Shown here one piece after another: positions 1 through 8,728 of a stretch of 64,000 nt of DNA; position 1 is the first letter of the stretch; every line of letters starts with the position of its first letter. The position numbers were made by a program, and so were the translations under genes. Below the pieces are notes generated by a model. That model saw only the letters and a list, made by a program, of their open reading frames with translations. It was not told the origin of the DNA and did not search any database. This DNA is from Micromonospora kangleipakensis (GTDB taxonomy: Bacteria; Actinomycetota; Actinomycetes; Mycobacteriales; Micromonosporaceae): contig NZ_SHLD01000001.1 of the NCBI RefSeq assembly GCF_004217615.1, positions 5,270,001-5,334,000 of the forward strand. The letters are read 5' to 3'.

Positions 1-56
1 CCGTTCCCCGTCAGCGCCCGCCCCGACTCATCCGGCCCGTTCGCGAGCCGGCCACC

Positions 57-1016
57 GTGCCCCCGCCGCTGGAGGGGCCGTGGGCCCCCACCGACCTCCG
101 GCTCGACCACGCCGATCTGCTGCCGCTGCCGGACGGCGCGCACGGGCCGGAGGACGTGCTGATCGACCCGGACGGCCGGGTGATCAGCGGGGACGAGGAC
201 GGCCGGTTGTGGTGGTGGCCGGCGGACGCGCCGGCGGGCACCCGACCCCGGCTGCTCGCCGAGACCGGCGGCCGGCCGCTGGGCATCGAGCTCGACCCGG
301 TCGACGGTGCGCTGGTCGTCTGCGACGCGTACCGGGGGCTGCTGCGGGTCACCCCGGACGGCGTGGTCCACGAGCTGACCGGCAGCGCGCCGCCGGTGCA
401 CCTCGCCGACAACGCCACGGTCGCCCGGGACGGCACGATCTACTTCACCGACTCGTCCGACCGGTTCCCGCTCTCGCACTGGAAACGGGACCTGCTGGAG
501 CACCGGCCCAACGGCCGGGTGCTGGCGTACGACCGGCGGACGGGGCGTACGGAGGTGGTGACGAGCGGGCTCTACTTCCCCAACGGCGTCGCCCTCACCC
601 CGGACGAGTCGGCGCTGATGCTGGTGGAGACGGCCACCCACCGGCTGCTCCGGATCGACCTGCCGGACGGCCGGGCCACCGTGCTGACCGACCTGCCGGC
701 GTACCCGGACAACGTTGCCGCGGTGGGCGACGGGACGTACTGGATCGCCCTGCCCAGCCCCCGCCTGCCGATCATGGAGCGGCTGCTGCCGCATCCGCGG
801 GTCCGACAGCTGGTGGCCCTGCTGCCGGGCGCGGTGCAGCCGCAGCCCCGCCGGTACGGCCTGGTCGCGCTGGTCGACGGCGAGGGGCGGGTGCTCCGGA
901 CGCTGCACGGCCCGACCGGCGCGTACTCGATGATCACCGGCGTGCGGCAGCACGGGGACCTGCTCTGGCTGGGCAGCCTGACCGCGACGGGTGTGGCCCG
1001 GGTGCGCCTCGGCTGA
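57..1016 (+). CDS. SMP-30/gluconolactonase/strictosidine synthase-like protein
   Basis: A 319-residue protein predicted to fold as a six-bladed beta-propeller of the SMP-30/strictosidine-synthase family. Support comes from the repeated blade-type segments: GPEDVLIDPDGRV near residue 33, PLGIELDPVDGALVVCDA near residue 74, the FTDSS stretch near residue 131, and YFPNGVALTPDES near residue 173, the last being a hallmark of the family. No signal peptide or membrane segment is seen, so it is probably cytoplasmic. The GTG at 57 is the first start in the window, but the frame stays open to base 1, so the real start may lie upstream. Members include lactonases and amine-condensing enzymes; the substrate cannot be inferred. 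A strong hairpin terminator follows the stop codon. Confidence 0.8.
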   Translation: MPPPLEGPWAPTDLRLDHADLLPLPDGAHGPEDVLIDPDGRVISGDEDGRLWWWPADAPAGTRPRLLAETGGRPLGIELDPVDGALVVCDAYRGLLRVTPDGVVHELTGSAPPVHLADNATVARDGTIYFTDSSDRFPLSHWKRDLLEHRPNGRVLAYDRRTGRTEVVTSGLYFPNGVALTPDESALMLVETATHRLLRIDLPDGRATVLTDLPAYPDNVAAVGDGTYWIALPSPRLPIMERLLPHPRVRQLVALLPGAVQPQPRRYGLVALVDGEGRVLRTLHGPTGAYSMITGVRQHGDLLWLGSLTATGVARVRLG

Positions 1017-1031
1017 GCGGCCGTGACGGGC

Positions 1032-1066
1032 GGCCGGCCCGCCACCGGTGAGGTGGCGGGCCGGCC
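1032..1066. terminator. Hairpin terminator between convergent genes
   Basis: A perfect 14-bp GC-rich stem (arms 1032-1045 and 1053-1066) with a 7-nt loop lies between two convergent stop codons, at 1016 (plus) and 1088 (minus). It has no U-tract, as is usual in high-GC actinobacteria, and could serve both genes. Confidence 0.75.
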
Positions 1067-1087
1067 CGGTCGTTCCTCCCCGGTCGA

Positions 1088-2359
1088 TCAGCCGCCGCTG
1101 GCCGACGGGGTCGGTGCGGGCGCCGAACCGCCGGCCACCGCGCCCGGGTGCGGCGTGCTGCTGGGGGTGGGCTTCAGCCCGGCCGGGACGGGCAGGGCGC
1201 TGCCCTTGGCGAACTCGTCCCAGCTGACGTTCCAGGCGGTCCAGCCGTTGCCCTGGTCCAACTTCACCTCGGTGCCCTTGACGGTCACCAGGTCGCCGAC
1301 CTGTGTGACTCCCATCAGCCAGTGCGCCGCATCGGCCGAGACATTGGTGCAGCCGTGCGAGACGTTGATGTTGCCCTGGTCCCCCTCCGACCATGGCGCG
1401 GAGTGGATGAACTCGCCGCCCCAGGTCAGCCGCTGCGCGTCGTCAACGTCGACCACGTAGCCGCCGTTCGGGTCGCCCCGCGTGTCGAAGGTGGTCCGGT
1501 CGAACTTCTCCATGATCACCATCGTGCCGCTGGAGGTCGGGGTGCTCGACTTGCCGAGGCTCACCGGGATCTTGCGGAGCAGCTTGCCGTCCTGATAGAC
1601 CGACATCTGCTTGGTGGCGTTGTCGATGTCGAGCGAGACCTGCCGGCCGATCTTCGAGGTCGCGCTGTGATCGGCGTCGCCGATGGCGTTCTTGCCGATC
1701 GGCAGCCCCTGCAGGGCGCTCCGTACGCTGATCTTCGTGCCGGGCTGCCAGAAATCAGGTGCCCGGTATTCGACCTGCTTCCCGTCCGCCACCCACGACC
1801 AGGTGCCCGGCTGCGGCGGGTCAGTCTTCACGAACAATCGCCGTTGCACGTCCGCCCGGGCTTCTTTGGGAATTGGCGGATCGAACGCGACGGTTACCGG
1901 CAGAGCCGTCCCGTACGTCTGCTTACTGGTGAAATAGAGCTCGGTGGTGATGGCCGGCTTGGTCGATTTCGCCATCGTGGTGAACGTCGTCTTCTGCGTG
2001 GTGGTACGTCCGGAACCGCCGGTCGCGGTCACCTCCGCGGTGTACGTCCGCGAATTCTGCAACGGCTTGGTGGGCACCCAGCTCGACCCGTCCTCCCGCG
2101 GTTCGGCCGGCACCTGCGCGCCCTTGTCGTCGGTGAGCCGCACCGCGGTGATCTTCCCGTGCGCGACCTTCGCGCCCACCTCGGCGCTGATCGGCACATC
2201 CTTGGTCCGGTCCGCCGGTGTCACGGTAACCGCCGGCGCGGCCGCCTTCTTGTGCCCCGGCTTCGCGGCCTCCCGCTGACCGGCGGTGCAGCCGCCGATC
2301 ACCAATGGTGTGACTGCGATGGTTACCGCGAACAGCCTCAGTCGCCGTCTCACATCCAT
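1088..2359 (-). CDS. L,D-transpeptidase lipoprotein (YkuD domain, Ig-like N-terminus)
   Basis: A 423-residue lipoprotein predicted to form 3-3 cross-links in peptidoglycan. The N-terminus has basic residues, a hydrophobic stretch and a lipobox ending at Cys24 (VIGGC), so it should be anchored on the outer face of the membrane. An Ig-like region begins near residue 45 (VTVTPADRTKDVPIS) and a second follows, as in mycobacterial LdtMt2-type enzymes. The C-terminal YkuD domain has the conserved catalytic block FIHSAPWSEGDQGNINVSHG followed at once by CTN, which includes the catalytic His and Cys. The ATG at 2359 was chosen because it puts the signal sequence at the N-terminus; the open frame extends 64 codons further upstream without a plausible leader. 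The final 30 residues are Pro/Ala/Ser rich. High confidence in family and location. Confidence 0.93.
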   Translation of the reverse strand: MDVRRRLRLFAVTIAVTPLVIGGCTAGQREAAKPGHKKAAAPAVTVTPADRTKDVPISAEVGAKVAHGKITAVRLTDDKGAQVPAEPREDGSSWVPTKPLQNSRTYTAEVTATGGSGRTTTQKTTFTTMAKSTKPAITTELYFTSKQTYGTALPVTVAFDPPIPKEARADVQRRLFVKTDPPQPGTWSWVADGKQVEYRAPDFWQPGTKISVRSALQGLPIGKNAIGDADHSATSKIGRQVSLDIDNATKQMSVYQDGKLLRKIPVSLGKSSTPTSSGTMVIMEKFDRTTFDTRGDPNGGYVVDVDDAQRLTWGGEFIHSAPWSEGDQGNINVSHGCTNVSADAAHWLMGVTQVGDLVTVKGTEVKLDQGNGWTAWNVSWDEFAKGSALPVPAGLKPTPSSTPHPGAVAGGSAPAPTPSASGG

Positions 2360-2557
2360 ATGCGCACCCCATTTCCAGTCCCCGTTGGCCCCATTCTGTA
2401 CGGCGTTTCTCCGGCCGGGTCGCGCTTTTGGGGGAAATGGTGGGCGACGGGGCGGCCATTTGATGTCGGGTGTGCCCGGTAGGTGACGGGCGGGCCACGA
2501 CGTCCGGGATCGGCAATCCTGGGCGGCCGGCGCACCGGTCGTGCCGGACACGGCCGG

Positions 2558-4237
2558 TCAGTCCCAGTCCTCGTCGCCGTGGTTGCGTTCCCACCGCCCG
2601 CCGAGCGGCGGGGTGTCCAGCCGGGCGGCCGCCGCGCCGTTGCCGGCGAAGTCGTTCTCCTCCACCCGACAGTCGATCCAGCTGCCCCGCTCCGTGATCC
2701 ACAGCCCGTGGGTCTGCGTCCGGACGTCGTGGTTGTCCCAGGCCCGGTTCCCCCGGATGGTCGCCGAGTCGAACGCCGCGTTGATGGTGATGCCGGCCCG
2801 GATCTCCGGCGCGGCCGGCAGCTCGTACGGGGTGCCGGGCAGCGGGGTGTCGCCGCTCCACGCGGTGGAGGCGTCGGGGCGTACCGGGGCGAGGGAGAGT
2901 TCGGTTGCGGTGTTCGCGGCCACCACGGCGGTGCGCTTGCCGACCCGGAGCACCTTGCCCCGGTGGCCGTCGTGCGGCCAGTCCGCCGACCGGTCGACCA
3001 GCTTCCTGTCGCCGTAGCGGACGGTCTCACCGCCGCCCGTGTACGCCCCGGCGCACTGTCGGCCGTTGTTGCGGATGCGGTTGTTGAGCAGGACGGTGTC
3101 GGTCATCGGGCGGTCGACCCGGATCGCGTCCAGGCCGTTGCCCCAGAACTCGTTGCTCTCGATCACCACGTCCATCGCCGGGTCCTGGTATCCGTGGCCG
3201 AGGTTGTGCTCGTGGAAGCCGTACCTGCCGTTGCCGGTGACCCGGTTGCCCCGGACGGTGTACGGGCCGGGTGTGTTGCCCATGCTGACGCCGTCGGCCA
3301 CGTTGCCGTCGATCACGCAGTCGGTCAGCAGCCCGCCCCGGCCGGCCACCCCGGCGGTGCCGTTGGCCGAGACGTCGAAGCCGGCCTCCAGGTTGCCGGT
3401 CATCGTGCAGGCCGTGACGATCAGGCCGTCAGCCCCCCAGTCGGAGATGCCGAACCGGTTGCCCTGGCTGTGGCAGCCGATGATCCGGTAACCGCGCGGC
3501 GGGGGCCAGTAGTCCTTCTGCAGCTCCAGGAAGATGCCGTTGGTGCCGTTTCCGACGGCGGTGCAGTTGGCGATGGCGAGCCGCTCGACCGTCCCCCAGC
3601 CGCCGATGCCGACACCGATGCCCGCGCCGCCCATCTCCTCGCCGTTGTCCAGCCGGCCGCAGCCGACCACCACGACACCGTCGATGAGGCTGTCCTGGAG
3701 GAAGTCGCAGCCCAGCCCGGTGGCGGCGGTGTGGTGGATGTAGAGGTTGCGGAACACCCCCCGCACCAGGTACTGCAGGCCCAGCCCCTTGGCCAGGTAG
3801 TTGTACTCGGCCATCGCCACTCCCGAGCCGTCGATCTCGAAGTCGGCGAAGGTGCAGTCGGCGATGTGCCGGTCCCGGTTCGCGCCGTGCTGCACCGTGG
3901 TCCAGAAGGCCAGCGGCGTCGGGTCGGCCCGGTTGCCCTCGTTGCTCAGCAGGAACCGCGTCGCCGCCGGGCCGGCGCCGACCAGCGACACCCCGCTGCG
4001 CCAGACGGTCCCGGCGTCGCGGATCGAGTAGATCCCCGGCGGGCAGTGGATCACCCGCGCCCGCCCGTCTGCGGCGTAGCCGTCGCCGAGCCGGTCCACC
4101 AGCGCGGCCAGCGCCGGCTGGTCGTTGGTCACCCCGTCGCCGGTCAGGCCGTACTGGCGGGCGTCGCACCAGAGCGGCGCGCCCGCGACGGCCGGGCGGT
4201 GGTTCCGCACGGTGGGCGGCAGTTCCTGGTACGGCAC
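2558..4237 (-). CDS. Right-handed parallel beta-helix repeat protein (pectate-lyase-like fold)
   Basis: A 559-residue protein with a pectin-lyase/parallel beta-helix fold. The opening block DARQYGLTGDGVTNDQPALA is the standard entry motif of glycoside-hydrolase-28/phage-tailspike-like helices. Dozens of short coils follow with Asn/Gly-rich turns, such as VRGNRVTGNGRYGFHEHN and VIESNEFWGNGLDAIRVD. The start is the GTG at 4237, which has a GAGAGGAG ribosome-binding site about 6 nt upstream; the longer upstream frame lacks one. There is no signal peptide, so it is either cytoplasmic or exported by a route not visible here. It sits alone between the bkd operon and the transpeptidase. The fold is clear, but polysaccharide lyase, hydrolase and epimerase activities cannot be separated from sequence alone. 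Confidence 0.8.
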   Translation of the reverse strand: MPYQELPPTVRNHRPAVAGAPLWCDARQYGLTGDGVTNDQPALAALVDRLGDGYAADGRARVIHCPPGIYSIRDAGTVWRSGVSLVGAGPAATRFLLSNEGNRADPTPLAFWTTVQHGANRDRHIADCTFADFEIDGSGVAMAEYNYLAKGLGLQYLVRGVFRNLYIHHTAATGLGCDFLQDSLIDGVVVVGCGRLDNGEEMGGAGIGVGIGGWGTVERLAIANCTAVGNGTNGIFLELQKDYWPPPRGYRIIGCHSQGNRFGISDWGADGLIVTACTMTGNLEAGFDVSANGTAGVAGRGGLLTDCVIDGNVADGVSMGNTPGPYTVRGNRVTGNGRYGFHEHNLGHGYQDPAMDVVIESNEFWGNGLDAIRVDRPMTDTVLLNNRIRNNGRQCAGAYTGGGETVRYGDRKLVDRSADWPHDGHRGKVLRVGKRTAVVAANTATELSLAPVRPDASTAWSGDTPLPGTPYELPAAPEIRAGITINAAFDSATIRGNRAWDNHDVRTQTHGLWITERGSWIDCRVEENDFAGNGAAAARLDTPPLGGRWERNHGDEDWD

Positions 4238-4337
4238 GGGCTGCTCCTCTCGGGCTCCGAGCGGCGACGACCTCGGATTCCCGGGCTCCCGGACGGCTAA
4301 CGCCGCCGGCCGGGCACGGGGAGCAGATCCGGCAGAC

Positions 4338-4365
4338 GGGACGGCGGGGATTCCGCCGCCGTCCC
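4338..4365 (-). terminator. Second hairpin downstream of bkdC
   Basis: A 10-bp perfect stem (4338-4347 with 4356-4365) and an 8-nt loop, in the 250-bp gap between the bkdC stop and the beta-helix gene. It may back up the hairpin at 4449-4481. The rest of the gap holds no gene. Confidence 0.45.
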
Positions 4366-4448
4366 GGGGCGGGCCGGCCAACGCCGGCGGCACCGGTCAG
4401 CCCGGCGGCGAGGTCGGGAAGCGGCCCCGGCGGCGGCCCGTACCGGGC

Positions 4449-4481
4449 GGAGCCGGCCGCCCCGGACGGGCGACCGGCTCC
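4449..4481 (-). terminator. Terminator of the bkd operon
   Basis: An 8-bp outer stem (GGAGCCGG with CCGGCTCC) is followed inward by a second 5-bp stem, CGCCC with GGGCG. The hairpin begins 7 nt after the bkdC stop codon, in the direction of transcription. Confidence 0.65.
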
Positions 4482-4487
4482 GCGCCG

Positions 4488-5927
4488 TCAGACGTTCGCG
4501 ACCAGCAGCGCGGGCTGCTCGACGCAGTCCGCGACGTGCCGCAGGAAGCCGCCGGCCACCCCGCCGTCACAGACCCGGTGGTCGAAGGTGAGGCTGAGCT
4601 GGGTGACCTTGCGCACCGCGAGCTGCCCGTCGACCACCCAGGGCTTGTCGACGATCCGGCCGACGCCGAGCAGCGCCGCCTCCGGGTGGTTGATGATCGG
4701 CGTGGAACCGTCCACACCGAACACCCCGTAGTTGTTCAGGGTGAAGGTGCCGCCGGTGAGCCGCGCCGGGGGCAGCGTGCCGGCGCGGGCGGCGGCGGTG
4801 GTGGCGGCCAGCTCGGCGGCCAGCTCCCGGGTGGTCAGCCGCTGGGCGTCGCGCAGTACCGGGACGAGCAGGCCCCGGTCGGTCTGCGCGGCGATGCCCA
4901 GGTGCACCCCGGCGGACTGGACGATCCGCTGCCCCTCGGTGTCGACGTGGGCGTTGAGCTGCGGATATCTCCGCAGCCCGCTGAGACAGATCCGGGCCAG
5001 CAGGGCCAGGATGCTGACCGGGGCGTCCGGGCTGGCCGCGTTGATCGCGGCGCGGGTCGCCAGCAGCGCGGTGGCGTCCACGTCCACCCAGATGGTCACC
5101 TCGGGGATCTCCCGCCGGCTGCGGGAGAGCTTGTCGGCGATGACCTTGCGGATGCCGGTCAGCGGGATCACCACGTCCTGCTCGCCGGCCGGGGCGAGAC
5201 TGACGTGCGCGGCCGGGGCGTCCGGGACCGCGGCGAGCCGGGCGGCGGCGTCGGTGCTGGCCTCGGCGAGGGCGGCCTCCACGTCGGCCCGGCGGATCAC
5301 GCCGCCCGGGCCGCTGCCCCGGACCGTCGCCAGGTCCACGCCGCGCTCCCGGGCCAGCCGCCGGACGATCGGCGAGATGACCAGGGCGGCCCGCGGGGAG
5401 CCGGCGGAGGAGTCGGCGGTCGGGCCGGCCGAGCTGGTCGGAGCCGCCGAGGCGGCCGGGCTGGTCGGAGCCGCCGGGCTGGTCGCTACGGCGGAGGCCG
5501 GAGCGGCGGCCGTCGACTCGGGGGCCAGCGCCAGGCGGGGCCGGCGGCGCCGCCGGCCGGAGCCGCCGTGGCCGGTGCCGTACCCGATCAGCACGTTGCC
5601 GGAGCCGGCGCGCTCCTCCTCGCGGTAGGTGGCGTGCCCGGCGGGCTCCCGGTCGTCGTCCGGGCCGGCGCCGTCCAGCGGTCCGATGGTGATCAGCGGC
5701 TGGCCGACCGGGCGTACCTCACCCGCCGCGCCGTGCAGCGCGACGACCCGACCGGCGTACGGACAGGGCACGTCCACGACCGCCTTGGCGGTCTCCACCT
5801 CGACCACGCTCTGGTCGACCGTCACCACGTCGCCGACGGCGACCCGCCACTCGACGATCTCCGCCTCGCTCAGCCCCTCGCCCAGGTCGGGCAGGAGGAA
5901 GACCTGCGTCCGCTCGACGGTGGTCAC
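4488..5927 (-). CDS. bkdC: Branched-chain 2-oxoacid dehydrogenase E2 (dihydrolipoamide acyltransferase)
   Basis: E2 core of a 2-oxoacid dehydrogenase complex, 479 residues; it transfers acyl groups from E1 to CoA. The N-terminal lipoyl domain carries the lipoylated Lys in VETAKAVVDV (near residue 48). A Gly/Arg- and Ala/Ser/Pro-rich linker follows, then a peripheral subunit-binding domain (VRRLARERGVDLATVRGSG) and the acyltransferase domain, ending in the catalytic block TFDHRVCDGGVAGGF. The GTG start at 5927 overlaps the E1beta stop by 4 bases (GTGA), so translation is probably coupled. Gene order E1alpha-E1beta-E2 without an E3 gene is typical of actinobacterial bkd operons, with E3 supplied elsewhere. 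The branched-chain assignment rests on operon type and the adjacent Lrp-type regulator; a pyruvate-type substrate is not excluded. Confidence 0.9.
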   Translation of the reverse strand: MTTVERTQVFLLPDLGEGLSEAEIVEWRVAVGDVVTVDQSVVEVETAKAVVDVPCPYAGRVVALHGAAGEVRPVGQPLITIGPLDGAGPDDDREPAGHATYREEERAGSGNVLIGYGTGHGGSGRRRRRPRLALAPESTAAAPASAVATSPAAPTSPAASAAPTSSAGPTADSSAGSPRAALVISPIVRRLARERGVDLATVRGSGPGGVIRRADVEAALAEASTDAAARLAAVPDAPAAHVSLAPAGEQDVVIPLTGIRKVIADKLSRSRREIPEVTIWVDVDATALLATRAAINAASPDAPVSILALLARICLSGLRRYPQLNAHVDTEGQRIVQSAGVHLGIAAQTDRGLLVPVLRDAQRLTTRELAAELAATTAAARAGTLPPARLTGGTFTLNNYGVFGVDGSTPIINHPEAALLGVGRIVDKPWVVDGQLAVRKVTQLSLTFDHRVCDGGVAGGFLRHVADCVEQPALLVANV

Positions 5928-6940
5928 GCGGCGCTCCCCTGCGACAGCCAGCGCGGGTCGGGCTGGTCGTCCCACTGGAGCCGGGCCACGGTGTCGAGCA
6001 CCCGGTCCACCGAGGGCAGGTGGGTGTGCTCCAGCATCGGCGCCGGGTACGGGATGTCCAGGCCGGACACCCGCAGCACCGGGGCGTGCAGGGCGTGGAA
6101 GCAGCGCTCCTGCACCCGGGCGGCGATCTCTGCGCCGACCCCGGCGAAGCCCTGCGCCTCCTGGATCACCACGCAGCGGCCGGTCTTCCGCACCGAGGCG
6201 GTGACCGTGGCGTCGTCGAACGGCACGATGGTCCGGACGTCGACGACCTCCAGGTCCCAGCCCTCCTCGCGGGCGGCCTCGGCGGCCTCCAGCGCGACCG
6301 GCACCGCCGGCCCGTACGCGACCAGGGTGGCGTCGGTGCCGGCCCGGCGCACGACGGCCTTGCCGAACGGCGCGGTGCGCGCCGGCAGCTCCGCCTCGGC
6401 GCTGGAGAAGTAGAGCTTCTTCGGCTCCATGAAGACGACCGGGTCCGGGTCGTCGATCGCCTCCCGCAGCAGCGAGTACGCGTCCTCGACGGTGGCCGGG
6501 GTGACCACCTTCAGGCCGGGGGTGTGCGCGTAGTACGCCTCGGAGGAGTCGCAGTGGTGCTCGACGCCGCCGATGCCGCCGGCGTACGGCACCCGGATCA
6601 CGATCGGCACGCTGAGCGCGCCGCGGGTGCGGTTGCGCAGCTTCGCCACGTGCGAGGCGATCTGCTCGAACGCCGGGTAGGCGAACGCGTCGAACTGCAT
6701 CTCGACCACCGGCCGCAGGCCGGACATGGCCAGGCCGACGGCGAAGCCGACGATGCCGGCCTCGGCGAGCGGGGTGTCGAAGCAACGCTTGTCGCCGAAG
6801 CGGGCCTGGAGCCCGTCGGTGATCCGGAAGACGCCGCCGAGCTGGCCGACGTCCTCGCCGAAGACGACCACCCGGTCGTCATCGAGCATCGCGTCGGCGA
6901 GCGCGGCGTTGAGCGCCTTCGCCATGGTCATGGTGGCCAT
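5924..6940 (-). CDS. bkdB: Branched-chain 2-oxoacid dehydrogenase E1 beta subunit
   Basis: A 338-residue E1beta (transketolase-like pyrimidine-binding) subunit. It begins MATMTMAKALNAALADAM and continues with VVVFGEDVGQLGGVFRIT, the standard N-terminal signature, including the Glu that activates thiamine diphosphate. C-terminal transketolase motifs such as VVIQEAQGFAGVGAEIAARV are also present. The start ATG at 6940 shares one base with the E1alpha stop (TGATG), and its stop overlaps the E2 start, so the three genes form one coupled unit. Together with E1alpha it decarboxylates branched-chain 2-oxoacids to give isobutyryl-, isovaleryl- and 2-methylbutyryl-CoA, which prime iso/anteiso fatty acids. 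Confidence 0.92.
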   Translation of the reverse strand: MATMTMAKALNAALADAMLDDDRVVVFGEDVGQLGGVFRITDGLQARFGDKRCFDTPLAEAGIVGFAVGLAMSGLRPVVEMQFDAFAYPAFEQIASHVAKLRNRTRGALSVPIVIRVPYAGGIGGVEHHCDSSEAYYAHTPGLKVVTPATVEDAYSLLREAIDDPDPVVFMEPKKLYFSSAEAELPARTAPFGKAVVRRAGTDATLVAYGPAVPVALEAAEAAREEGWDLEVVDVRTIVPFDDATVTASVRKTGRCVVIQEAQGFAGVGAEIAARVQERCFHALHAPVLRVSGLDIPYPAPMLEHTHLPSVDRVLDTVARLQWDDQPDPRWLSQGSAA

Positions 6941-8112
6941 CAGGCGTCCCCCTCCTCGTCGCGGGCGGCGGCCAGCTCGGCACGGACCTGCTCGCGCTGC
7001 TCGACCAGCTGCGGGGTCGGCTCGGCGTAGACGTGCTCGAAGAGGCTGAGCGGGTCGACGGCGGGCTGGGCGTTCATCCGCTCGCGCAGCTCCGCCGCGT
7101 ACGCCTCGGCCTCCTCGGCGATCGCCGCGACGGCGGCGTCGTCGAGCACGCCGCGGGCCCGCAGGTACGTCTCCAGCCGGGCCACCGGGTCCCGGTCGCG
7201 CCACGCCTCCACCTCGTCCGGGTCCCGGTAACGGCTGGCGTCGTCGGCGTTGGTGTGCGCCTCCATCCGGTAGGTGTGCGCCTCCACCAGGAACGGCCCC
7301 TTGCCGGAGCGGGCGTGCTCCACCGCGCGGGTGAGCACCGCCAGGACGGCCACCGGGTCGTTGCCGTCGACCTGCTCGCTGGGCACGCCGTAGCCGACAC
7401 CCTTGTACGCCAGGCTCGGCGCGGCGGTCTGCCGGGACAGCGGGACGCTGATCGCGTACTTGTTGTTCTGGACGAAGTAGACGACGGGGGCCTTGAACAC
7501 GGCGGCGAAGTTGACCCCCTCGTGGAAGTCGCCCTCGCTGGTCGCGCCGTCGCCGATGAAGGCCAGCGCGACGGTGTCCCGGCCCTGGTAGGACTCGCCG
7601 TAGGCGAGCCCGGCGGCGTGCACGCACTGGGTCGCCAGCGGGGTGCACTGCGGCGCGGTGTGCACCCGCGTCGGGTCGTACCCGCAGTGCCAGTCGCCGC
7701 GCAGCAGGGTGAGCACCTCGACCGGGTCGATGCCCCGGGCGGTCAGCGCCATCGACTCGCGGTAGGTGGGGAAGACCCAGTCGGTGTCGCGGACGGCGAG
7801 CACCCCGCCGACCTGGCAGGCCTCCTGGCCGCGCGAGGACGGGTAGACGGCGAGCCGGCCCTGCTTGGTCAGCGCGGTGGCCTGGACGTCGAAGCGGCGG
7901 CCGATGATCATCCGGCGGTACATCTCGCGCAGCGCCTCGACCGGCGGCTCGGGGTAGTCGGCGCGGGGCGGCAGCGGGGTGCCGTCCGGGTTCAGCAGGC
8001 GGACCGGCTCGGTCGTCGGCAGCAGGCCGGCCGTCGGGTCGGGGGCGGCCGGGGTGGCCGGCCGGCGGGTGCGCGGGGATGCCCTGCGGACCGCCTGGGG
8101 TGTGGTCGTCAC
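6940..8112 (-). CDS. bkdA: Branched-chain 2-oxoacid dehydrogenase E1 alpha subunit
   Basis: A 390-residue thiamine-diphosphate-dependent E1alpha subunit. The TPP-binding motif is visible as FIGDGATSEGDFHEGVNFAA, ending in the conserved VQNNKYAIS. The phosphorylation-loop-like segment TYRMEAHTNADDASRYRD is also in place. The first 55 residues are Arg/Pro/Thr rich, as in other actinobacterial E1alpha proteins. The GTG at 8112 is preceded by a clear GGAGGT ribosome-binding site 6-7 nt upstream; the open frame upstream is a shadow. It is the first gene of the bkdABC unit, and the divergently transcribed Lrp-type gene 105 bp away is the expected regulator. Confidence 0.93.
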   Translation of the reverse strand: MTTTPQAVRRASPRTRRPATPAAPDPTAGLLPTTEPVRLLNPDGTPLPPRADYPEPPVEALREMYRRMIIGRRFDVQATALTKQGRLAVYPSSRGQEACQVGGVLAVRDTDWVFPTYRESMALTARGIDPVEVLTLLRGDWHCGYDPTRVHTAPQCTPLATQCVHAAGLAYGESYQGRDTVALAFIGDGATSEGDFHEGVNFAAVFKAPVVYFVQNNKYAISVPLSRQTAAPSLAYKGVGYGVPSEQVDGNDPVAVLAVLTRAVEHARSGKGPFLVEAHTYRMEAHTNADDASRYRDPDEVEAWRDRDPVARLETYLRARGVLDDAAVAAIAEEAEAYAAELRERMNAQPAVDPLSLFEHVYAEPTPQLVEQREQVRAELAAARDEEGDA

Positions 8113-8217
8113 GGCGGGGACCTCCTGGACGTGTGGTGGCCCTATGCTCCTGCTGTTGGATGATTGACTCAAGATCCCCAGCGAACGTGGGACGAATGGC
8201 GAGCCGAGGAGCGATTC
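8113..8217. promoter_or_regulatory. Divergent bkdA / bkdR promoter region
   Basis: A 105-bp gap between divergent starts. It must hold both promoters and probably the binding site of the Lrp-type regulator. I see a somewhat AT-richer core around 8150-8175 (TTGGATGATTGACTCAAG) but no convincing consensus -35/-10 pair or palindrome. Confidence 0.4.
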
Positions 8218-8724
8218 ATGAGCCAGGAGACCACCCCGACACCGGGCGAGGCGGGTGGAACGGGACGTTCGGCCGGGCCGCTCGACGAGGTGGACCGGCG
8301 GATCCTCGACGAGCTGGTCCGGGACGGGCGCGTCTCCATCCGTACGCTGGCCGAACGGGTGCACGTCTCGCGGACCAACGCGTACGCCCGGGTGGAGCGG
8401 CTGCTGCGGGACGGGGTGGTCACCGGGTTCCGGGCCCTGGTGGCGCCGGAGCCGGCCGGGCTGGGCACGTCGGCGTACATCGCGCTGACCATCGAGCAGA
8501 ACACCTGGCGGGAGGTCTCCGCCGAGCTGGCGCAGGTCCGCTACGTCGAACACGTCGCGCTGCTCAGCGGCGAGCACGACGTCCTCGCGCTGGTCCGGGC
8601 GCCGGACAACGCCACCCTGCGGGACGTGGTACTGGAGCGGGTGCAGAGCATCGCCGGGGTGCTGTCGACCCGGACCTGGCTGGTCTTCGAGGAGTTCAGC
8701 GGGGCGCAGAGCCCCTGGCAGTGA
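8218..8724 (+). CDS. bkdR: Lrp/AsnC family transcriptional regulator (BkdR-like)
   Basis: A 168-residue Lrp/AsnC regulator. The N-terminal winged helix-turn-helix reads LDEVDRRILDELVRDGRVSI and goes on to the recognition helix VSRTNAYARVERL. The C-terminal RAM/ligand-binding domain contains LLSGEHDVLALVRAPDNATL. The ATG at 8218 has a GAGGAG site 5-6 nt upstream; a TTG at 8164 in the same frame is less likely. In Streptomyces, an Lrp homologue divergent from bkdABC controls that operon in response to branched-chain amino acids, and the layout here is the same. The symbol is assigned by context rather than by sequence alone. Confidence 0.85.
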   Translation: MSQETTPTPGEAGGTGRSAGPLDEVDRRILDELVRDGRVSIRTLAERVHVSRTNAYARVERLLRDGVVTGFRALVAPEPAGLGTSAYIALTIEQNTWREVSAELAQVRYVEHVALLSGEHDVLALVRAPDNATLRDVVLERVQSIAGVLSTRTWLVFEEFSGAQSPWQ

Positions 8725-8728
8725 GCGG

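Noticed and set aside
80..1051. Long Arg/Ala/Pro-rich open frame on the plus strand
   Set aside because: Shadow of the SMP-30-like gene; composition typical of off-frame translation in GC-rich DNA and no family motif.
2483..4300. Long plus-strand open frame over the beta-helix gene
   Set aside because: Antisense shadow; the minus-strand frame has clear beta-helix motifs and a strong ribosome-binding site.
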